DNA of 64,000 nt from assembly GCA_029844215.1 (NCBI GenBank), contig CM056724.1, positions 32,278,446 through 32,342,445 of the forward strand, read 5' to 3'. The stretch comes from Przewalskia tangutica (lineage: Eukaryota > Streptophyta > Magnoliopsida > Solanales > Solanaceae). Each line of letters opens with the position of its first letter. The stretch's first letter is position 1. The position numbers and the translations under genes are program-made. The notes under the pieces were generated by a model. It was not told the DNA's origin and ran no database searches. It saw only the letters and a program-made list of their open reading frames with translations. Below are positions 57,105 through 64,000 of the stretch, one piece after another.

Positions 57105-57280
57105 TGACCCCATCCACTTCCAAACAATGAAAATTAGCCAAGATCAGACACTTATACAATGTGTTGCAACCTTGAACACATGCTAAACAAGCAGAAATTG
57201 ATACATTTGGGTTGGGAATAATCTCAATCTTGAGTACATCCGTTTCTACAAGTCTCTTAATAGCACTGAGATTCACCCAC
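57105..57280 (-). pseudogene. UGP: Captured UDP-glucose pyrophosphorylase fragment
   Basis: On the minus strand tgttgtgcag, an acceptor site, is followed by an exon-like stretch 57,280-57,205 encoding WVNLSAIKRLVETDVLKIEI and IPNPN. After an intron-like gap, 57,120-57,105 gives EVDGV. Plant UGPase has the contiguous segment WVNL.AIKRLVE.DALKMEIIPNPK then EVDGV, split by an intron at that Lys as I recall. Both pieces, their order and the junction fit. The second piece diverges after five residues and both inner splice sites look mutated. It lies in the sense of the element's own orientation, as in Pack-CACTA capture. Confidence 0.78.
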
Positions 57281-57328
57281 CTGCACAACAGCAAGGGCGC
57301 AGTCAGCTCATGCTTCATTGAAGGGCAT

Positions 57329-57332
<4 letters not shown>

Positions 57333-57388
<56 letters not shown>
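57333..57388. repeat. AT dinucleotide microsatellite
   Basis: About 28 uninterrupted AT units lie just beyond the UGPase fragment inside CACTA2. Confidence 0.95.
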
Positions 57389-57390
<2 letters not shown>

Positions 57391-57639
57391 TAAATGGAGG
57401 AAAGAGCATCTAGTTAAGTACTGCTAAAATTATGAAATGGGTCATGTAACTTGACAGTTGAGTTTCTTTTTTTTTGTTAACCAATAAATCCACTGTTTCC
57501 AGCTTCGTATAACATTTTTCCACTTAAATATTAAGAAGGTTTCCCTATTATAGTAAGCAAAGAAGAAAACATGTCCTGCAGCGACTCTCAAGAAGGCTCG
57601 TGGACCCTAGAATCAATCTGCTCCAAAATGCTCATTTGG

Positions 57640-58090
57640 AGCCTCATTAGATCAATCAAAATCTAAACCAAAACTCAACCAAAAACTGTACCAAAAGTTG
57701 TAACTGAAATTGGCCAAAATCAATATCAAATCAATCTAAAAAAATAATGTCTAAATTGAACAAAAATCAGTATCAAATCAGTCTAAAAATAGTGTCTAAA
57801 CTAAACAAAAAATCAGTGTTTAAACTGAACAAAAACTCATAAAAATTGAACTGAAACTGTTCCAGATCAGTCTAAAAAACAGTGTCTAAACTGAACAAAA
57901 ATTAGTGTCACAACTAAACTTAAAGAGACCAAAAATTGATCCAAATAACAACCAAAATCTGAACTAAACCCAATCAAAAGTTGTACTAAAACCCAACCAA
58001 ACCTTCATTATGTTCAACTCAAAAAAACAATACCAAATCAGCACAAAATCTGAACCTAAAACTCAACAAAATTGAACTGAAACTGATCCA
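57640..58090 (-). repeat. Degenerate aactgaac/aaatcagt repeats in CACTA2
   Basis: Loose units such as aaaaatcagtatcaaatcag, tctaaaaatagtgtctaaac and tgaacaaaaa recur. Reverse-complemented they resemble the ttttggctactg/cggactgatttt array of CACTA1 at 10,740-11,190. Confidence 0.6.
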
Positions 58091-59620
58091 AAATAGACAA
58101 GAAAGCAAAGAGGGGCTACCACCATCCATTTTTCTGATGCCGCAACAAGATCAAAAGGGTTCTAGAACCTTGGGCATGGCATACTATTGGAGGAGGCTAA
58201 ATCAAACTCAAACATGCCTTGGCTTTTAGCCAGTTTAATAATAGTAGAAGAACTGTCAAGAACATGAGGAAATTACAGGGAAAGAACAGTTCTTGACCTG
58301 TTGAAACTATACCAGGAACTAGAATGCTTTTTGAAAATAAATAGATATAGGATAGTTTTAGGAAGATCACTAGAATGTTTTTTTATATAGGATAGTTTGA
58401 AACTACACCAGGAACTAGAATACTTTTTGAAAATGGTCCAGTCCCATTACATGCACGAAACAACTTGAACTTCACAGAATCAGAACACATAGCACAAAGC
58501 CATTTTGCTAGTCCTAGTCCTTATCTTAAAAGAATGACCACATTGTTTCTCCTATATTCATTCAATCATCCTTTTGATTTTTATAGCTAAACATCAACCA
58601 TTTATCTAAAACCAAATTCATAGTAGTGTAATATGCTGAGACAGGTTATATAGGCCATGACTAGCATTTCTACTGAACAAGTGTTGGCATAATCAATCAA
58701 CTACTAGGTTGTTATTGGTTTATCTTGGTCATTAAGGTTCATATTTAATGCAAGTTGTAAACATTACACACTAATTACACTGGTTGAAACACCTAGATAC
58801 TACACTATTTAAGGGTCAAACTAGACAAAGAAGCAATCAAACCAGTTAAAGGATTTTAGATCAGACTTAACATGTACACATATTTTAAAATAGAAGATTG
58901 TCAAACTAATCAAATACTAAACTAGATAAGTTTAAACAAATATCTTAACAATATCATGTTTAATCATTTCTTCAAAACTAATCAACTCTTAGAGTTCATC
59001 ACAACAGTTTCTAACTATATCCCTTAAGTTAAACTAATGATGACATGGATGCATTAAACAAACAGAGTGACAAACCAATATCACAACTACGGAATCATGC
59101 CAAACTAGCTTCATAATCAAACCAAGACAGATAATCTAATTAACCTTAAAGACGACGCTTACAACAATTTGTTACCTACATCATATGACTTAAATTAATC
59201 AGTTTGTGGATGAGTTAATAAATACAATCCCCAGTAATCATCATAGTATCAGGATCAAGTTCAACCTACATACCTGATCTAAGTAAACTATCCAACACAC
59301 ATATATACTTCAGCAGCTCAAAATTTGAGTCTCTGAGTTCCTATAATCAGTACAAGAAAGAGTTTAAACAAATAGATCACTAAACCAACACTACAACCTC
59401 AAAACTATGTTAAGCATTTCACACAATTATAATGAATTAACATGATATAAATACATTGCATCATAGTTCATTTTCTAAGACAAACTAGTAAGTTATATGA
59501 AGAAGTTTAAACACACAAAACTACAAGACTATGTCAAACAACCAACATATCAAAAATAAACTAATCAACCCAAGCACTGCACTGAAAATGATAAAATAAA
59601 GGAAGAGAAAGGATAGGTAA
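58091..59620. other. CACTA2 interior, no gene recognised
   Basis: AT-rich and intron-like. A short local repeat (ggatagttt then gaaactacaccaggaactag) occurs near 58,300 and 58,390. Open frames are short on both strands. Confidence 0.5.
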
Positions 59621-60480
59621 TTACCTCTTTTAGTGGTAGCCTTGGTCGAGAAGGGAGCTGGGAGGATCTTTGAAGCTTCTCCACCACCTCAAACACTCAA
59701 CCACAACAAGAAAAAGATTTTAGAACTAAAAAAATAACAGAATCCTATTAGTAAAAGGTCTCGGATAAACAAAAACCCTGGGCAAATCTCATCTTTTTAG
59801 TCCAAAGCCTCAACGGAGGTTTTAATGGATTGTTAGATTGCTAAAAGTTGTGATATCAGTGGGAAAGGAGCTCGTTAGATAGAATCTACGAATCGCACCT
59901 CTAAAACACGAACAAAAATGCTTCGTCAACAAAAAATCACCTAAAATTGTCACAGATGATAAACACCCACAAAAATTTCGATTCAAAATTCGAGGGTAAC
60001 ATCGATCGAAAGCTATTGCCTTTAAAATCTGCAAAACACCACAAAGATCTTCACTTTAACATAAACAATAGAATCAAAAACTCAAAACTACACTTTCAAA
60101 CAAGAACCTGCAAAAAGAGTAGTCTCACAAAAAAAGACAGTCAAATACTAAAAACCCATCACAGAGAAGTTCAAAAAAGCAAAGCAACTTCTAAATTCCA
60201 ACACCGATTTTAGGGCTCAGAACGAATTTAGACAGTGATTTTAATGCACACATTGATTTTTCTTTGCTCAGAACGATTTTAAGGCTCAGGTTTCAGTTTG
60301 CATGTGCACTTTGAGAATTTTAGGGCTCAGATTTAGGGCTAAGAACGAAAGAACGAAGGAAGAAAGTCAGATTTAGGGCTAAGAATGAAAGAAGAAACTC
60401 AGATTTAGGGGTTAGATGGAATGAAAGAAACTCATATTTAGGGTTTTATGGATATGGAATTCAGATGTGTATGGAAAGAA
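59621..60480 (-). other. Possible 5' exon region of a CACTA2 transcript
   Basis: Read on the minus strand this is the head of the element after its subterminal repeats. It is leader-like and holds agatttagggctaag repeats (60,300-60,420). It ends in caagaggtaattacc near 59,625-59,640, which would serve as a 5' splice site (AAAAGAG|GTAATT). No conserved protein is visible. Confidence 0.25.
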
Positions 60481-60648
60481 AGAGGCAGAGGTTTGATATG
60501 GTCATATACTCATATGGAAAGAATTTGACGTAATGGTTTATTTAGATGGGCCTATTTTTAAGAGTTGGGTCGGGTCCACTCCAAAAAAATGGACCAATGC
60601 AAAAAACTGTCACACAACATATTACGGTGCAAATAATTGTCATATGTC

Positions 60649-61301
60649 AGAAATAATGGCGGTTCGGATACATCCATAATTACCCAGAACCGATCGGAAC
60701 CCGACCAAATCTTAACGGTCCGGACATTTAGTACCAAAAATACCGGACCGATATGAGTCGGACCAGAAATACCCTGAACACCCCCAACCCCACCCCACCC
60801 CCCACCAAGAAGCCCCCACCCCCCTCCTGCCAGCTCTAATTAGTTGTAAATTAATGAAACTTTAAATGGTCATAACTTTGCGCTCGGATGTCCGTTTGAC
60901 CTAATGTTTTTTGATTTCGCATATTTTTTCGAGATAGGGCCGGACAAACAGCTAAAGCAGTTTGGAGAAGCCAATTTCTCAAAAAACATCCGTCTTGCCA
61001 ATCAATTTCACTTTTACCCCAAATTATTACCAATTGTCCATTTTCAAATCTAAATATCCCGCGCTATACAATATATTTCAACGTAAAAATTTCGTGGTAG
61101 TGTGTCCGAGAATGTCAATTTCAGTATTGGAAATTCAATTTTAAAAAAAAAAAAAAAAAATCGGCCCGACCCGGAAAATTCTTACCGGTCCGGACCGATA
61201 AGGTTTCGGTCCGGGACCGGATCTCGTTCCAGGACCGAAACCTTATCGGACCGGTTCCGGTAAGTGGATACCCGGACCGGTCCGGACCGATAACAGCACT
61301 A
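60649..61301 (-). mobile_element. Non-autonomous hAT-like element (hAT2) inside CACTA2
   Basis: Flanked by catatgtc at 60,641-60,648 and 61,302-61,309, an 8-bp target duplication. The right end read on the minus strand, TAGTGCTGTTATCGGTCCGG, matches the left end of hAT1. The middle also matches hAT1 in reverse. A near-perfect inverted repeat of about 30 bp (61,181-61,214 with 61,230-61,264) sits near the right end. There is a run of A near 61,142-61,160 and no transposase. Confidence 0.88.
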
Positions 61302-61422
61302 CATATGTCTGTCAATTTATCACACATATGTCATAAGTGTCTGTTGACCAAGAAGTCAAGGGAAAAACTGTATGTGACCGTTAAAAAAACTGTCACACTA
61401 TGACTGTCATCAGGTCATTTTT

Positions 61423-62985
61423 CGATACAGTTGAGTGGATCTATATGCAACAGGTGATAGTCAGTACAATTGCTAGACCAATTTGTGAGGTGGATAATGT
61501 GCTGCTTAAAAACAGTCTCGTATTCCATATTGATCAATGGAATTCCTATAGTACCATTTGCAGCAAAAAGAGGTTTAAGACAGGGTGATCCAATATCACC
61601 CTATATTTTTGTACTTGCTATGGAGTATCTAAGTAGATTGCTCAAATCCTTAGAACATGAAAAAGGTTCAAATACCATCCAAAATGTGGTAAGTTGAGGA
61701 TCACCCAACTAAGCTTTGTTGATGACTTCTTGTTATTTAGTAGAGGAGATAATATGTCCATCCAAACAATGTTCCACTATTTTCATACATTCTCATTAGC
61801 TTCTGGACTTCATGCAAATTTACAGAAAAACAACATATTTTTTGGAGGGGTTTCTATGGATGTACAACAACATATTCTAGACACAACAGGGATGGTGAAA
61901 GGGCATCTACCTATTAGGTACTTGGGGGGTACCCATGAGTTTCAAGAAAATCTCAATTATACAGTGTCATCCATTACTTGACAAGATGCTAGGGAGAATC
62001 AAATCATGGACCAGCAAAATGATTTCTTATGTTGGAAGGTTACAACTTATATAGTCTGTCTTGTTTGCTATACAAACCTACTGGTCATAGTTGTTCCTGA
62101 TCCCTAAGAAGATTATTGGAGTAATTGAACAAATTTGCAGAACCTTTTTATAGACTGGACAAGTAGAGATGTCAAAAAAAAATTGCTTGCATGGGAGAAA
62201 CTGTGTATGCCAAAGGGCAGTTGGGGGCATGAATGAGCTGAATGTGCACATCTAGAACAAGGCAGCCTTGTGCAAATTATTGTGGAAACCAACTAAGAAG
62301 AAGGATGTCATATGGGTGAAATGGGAGCACAAGGATTTGATACCTAAGCAAGCTAGTTGGGTCATCCAAAGAATACTCAAAGCAAAAACATACATTGAAC
62401 AAATAGGAATGACTAGAGAAGACATTGTAGGATTAAGAACTTTCTCTATCAAATAGATGTATCTTAAGATGTTAGGAGATTACCATGTAACCCCATGGAG
62501 AAGGCTCACTTATAGTATTCCATGATACCCAAAGTGGTTGTTTTAAGCAACACTGGTAGCATACAACAAACTATACACAAAGGATAGGTTGTCTAAATGG
62601 GGTGTTATTGAAAATAAAAGATGTCTATTATGCCAGTAAGATGAGGAATTATGAACACTTATTTTTTCAGTGCCCTGGCACTGCACAGATTTGGAAAGCC
62701 TTACTTAAATGGCAAGGCATTAATAGAGCACCAGCATGATGGATAGCTGAATTACAATGGATGTTCAACATCAGAATGACTTTAGTTGCTGCATTAAATC
62801 ATGTGTGGCAAGAAAGAAATAAAGTGATTTTTCAGAAGATCAGGAGGCAACAAGAGGTGATAGTTAGATTGATTGTGCATGAGGTGTTTGTTAGAGGTAG
62901 TATGGTTCAAAGATTAGCTAGTAGATTGCAAGAACTGAATTTTATCCTATGTAAAGCAATGGTAGAAAATCGTATAGTGTAGAAA
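61423..62985 (+). pseudogene. LINE ORF2, RT catalytic part and C-terminal region
   Basis: Resumes with DTVEWIYMQQV, then RQGDPISPYIFVLAMEYLSR, the catalytic LSFVDDFLLFSRG (FVDD where FADD is usual) and MFHYFHTFSLASGLHANLQK. The C-terminal region has KKKDVIWVKWEHKDLIPK and a zf-RVT-like CLLCQ...CPGTAQIWK, ending near QERNKVIFQ. Stops and frameshifts recur. Loss of function is clear from these and from the CACTA2 insertion. Confidence 0.88.
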
Positions 62986-63204
62986 AAATAGGCGTGTCCG
63001 ACTTAGTTTAGATCATGTATCTTTGTGTGCTGTAAATTTCCACTGTTAATAAAATGCTAAGTAATTAGTAATTACCGAAAAAAATAGGTGTCCTTGGTGG
63101 GTTTGGATTTAATGGAGGTTGAAAAGTGATTGCAATGCATTGTGTATAACAGCCACATGTATACCTATAATGTACAATAGTGTATAACAACCTATTATGT
63201 AACA

Positions 63205-63300
63205 ACAAGTGGGATCTGAGAATGGTAGTGTACGCAGACCTTTCCCTACCTTGAGGGGTAGAGAGATTGTTTCTGATAGACCCTCGGCTCCAACCTATTA
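63205..63300 (+). mobile_element. SINE fragment (solanaceous type)
   Basis: The stretch caagtgggatctgagaatgg, tagtgtacgcagacctttcc, ctaccttgaggggtagagag and atagaccctcggctc is the body of a SINE I know to be abundant in Solanaceae. Its head is short or missing. It is followed by an A-rich stretch (63,312-63,326). Confidence 0.7.
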
Positions 63301-63324
63301 TGTAACTGTATAGATAATAAAAAA

Positions 63325-63500
63325 AAGGGCAACCTGACGCACTAAGCTCCCGCTATGCGTGAGGCCCGGGGAAGGGCCGGACCACGGGGGTCTGTTGTAC
63401 GCAGTCTTACCTTGCATTTCTACCAGAGGTTGTTTCCACAGCTTGAAACATGACCTCCTTATCACATGACAGCAACTTTATCGATTCTTGAGGCTCCCTT
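63325..63500 (+). mobile_element. Au-like SINE, nearly complete
   Basis: Starts agggcaacctgacgcactaa (A-box region), then gcccggggaagggccggacc, tctgttgtacgcagtcttac, a degenerate B box (agcttgaaacatgacctcc) and the end ttcttgaggctccc. This follows the Au/TS-type SINE consensus as I remember it. Transcription would be by RNA polymerase III from the internal promoter. Confidence 0.75.
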
Positions 63501-63522
63501 CATGTAATCAGTATAGAGATTA

Positions 63523-63525
<3 letters not shown>

Positions 63526-63582
<57 letters not shown>
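63526..63582. repeat. AT dinucleotide microsatellite
   Basis: A near-perfect (TA)n run of about 28 units directly downstream of the SINE. Confidence 0.95.
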
Positions 63583-63587
<5 letters not shown>

Positions 63588-64000
63588 GTTATACATTGTA
63601 GAATGCAGGTTTAATGGAGATTGAGTGGTGGGCACAACTGTATAACTGGTGTATATACAATTTTTCTACTGATAGGAAGAGAGTACAAAAAGGCTTGTTA
63701 ATTCAAATTGGAGACTGAACTTTAAACCTTCTGTATTGGAGTCGTGTTCCTGCGTTTGTTTTCAGCAAAAATAAAACATAAGTTACCCAAGATACGGGCT
63801 TTACGCTATTCCAATATGATTTGGGCAACTAATTGAACAAATTGTGCGTACTCTGTTACATGAAAAACAATATTTGTTGAATCTACTAAGCCTGTAATCA
63901 TTTTCCCGCTTGAAGCTGAGAATGGCCTAGTCCAGAACAAAAAAGTATATGATCAGTTACCATGGAGATTGCAATGGCCTCTCCAGAATAGAATGATTAG
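63583..64000. other. Anonymous DNA at right edge
   Basis: No gene is recognised. The phrase ggtttaatggagattgagtggtg (63,608-63,630) recalls gatttaatggaggttgaaaagtg just after the LINE (63,107-63,129), perhaps a diverged local duplication. Confidence 0.4.

Larger units (their letters stand above)
56526..61422 (-). mobile_element. CACTA-like element CACTA2 in the LINE
   Basis: The left end CACTGCAAGAAAAAGG is a good CACTA terminus, followed by repeated gtgacggg/aaccgtcaca/ctgtcat motifs (56,580-56,700). Matching motifs are near 61,370-61,405. The right end reads ggtcatttttcgatacag, in which the terminal repeat is degraded, so the boundary lies between 61,422 and 61,431. Content parallels CACTA1 in reverse (gggtcgggtc near 60,565 like gacccgaccc near 6,385). 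No transposase is seen. It carries a UGPase gene fragment and hAT2. Confidence 0.78.
53058..63086 (+). mobile_element. Decayed plant L1-type LINE split by CACTA2
   Basis: ORF1 with a zinc-finger relic and ORF2 with endonuclease and RT motifs lie in order on the plus strand. The 3' end is the short A-rich accgaaaaaaata. An 8-bp direct repeat ggtgtcct occurs at 53,050-53,057 and 63,087-63,094, which I take as the target duplication. Without the inserted CACTA2 the LINE is about 5.1 kb. Numerous stops and frame changes mark it as dead. Confidence 0.85.

Noticed and set aside
57333..57388. AT run considered as a functional cruciform or terminator
   Set aside because: A plain dinucleotide microsatellite; nothing around it supports a specific role.
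59822..60213. Overlapping 70-88-codon frames in CACTA2 as a host exon
   Set aside because: No recognisable protein on either strand; only a leader-like region with a possible donor site is supportable.

Overview
This window is plant nuclear repeat DNA, most likely from a Solanaceae species. The evidence is plant-type LTR retrotransposons (a Tekay/Del chromovirus and Athila-type elements with a tRNA-Asp primer site), a plant L1-type LINE, CACTA and hAT elements, and SINEs that I recognise as Solanaceae types. I see no intact host gene, tRNA, rRNA or CRISPR array. Almost every coding region is a broken transposon gene.

Layout. 1-2,116: end of a Tekay-type LTR with tandem repeats. 2,117-6,150: decayed LTR-like DNA with an hAT element (hAT1), a SINE-like unit and a SINE fragment. 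6,151-13,048: non-autonomous CACTA element (CACTA1) with an hAT element (hAT3, 11,482-12,169) inside it. 13,394-52,882: one old LTR retrotransposon, here called Z (5-bp target duplication 'acatc'), swollen from about 5.4 kb to 39.5 kb by nested insertions. Its left LTR holds a complete Tekay element T (15,096-24,923). Its right LTR holds X (28,042-52,243), a lone LTR that itself contains Athila-like element A (29,622-38,208) and a second lone LTR Y (38,495-50,201). Y in turn contains Athila-like element B (40,163-48,889). 53,058-63,086: a decayed L1-type LINE whose reverse transcriptase is split by a second CACTA element (CACTA2, 56,526 to about 61,422). CACTA2 carries a captured piece of a UDP-glucose pyrophosphorylase gene and a further hAT element (hAT2, 60,649-61,301). 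63,095-64,000: two SINE copies and an AT microsatellite.

How the genes relate. T carries remnants of a full autonomous set: gag, protease, RT, RNase H, integrase and chromodomain, all on the minus strand. A and B are different. Both encode gag and a retropepsin, then a protein resembling the 'putative plant transposon protein' family, with no reverse transcriptase, RNase H or integrase between. Two independently inserted copies share this layout, so it looks like a mobile non-autonomous family that would depend on another element's polymerase and integrase. It is the best candidate here for something not well described.

Caution. Paired LTRs of T and of B, and A/B gag copies, differ mainly at CAG/CTG sites (CTG to TCG or CG, CAG to CG), including inside the primer binding site of T. 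This is not the pattern of 5-methylcytosine deamination and looks like consensus error at CHG-methylated sites. Many frameshifts in T, A and B may therefore be artefacts of the assembly.
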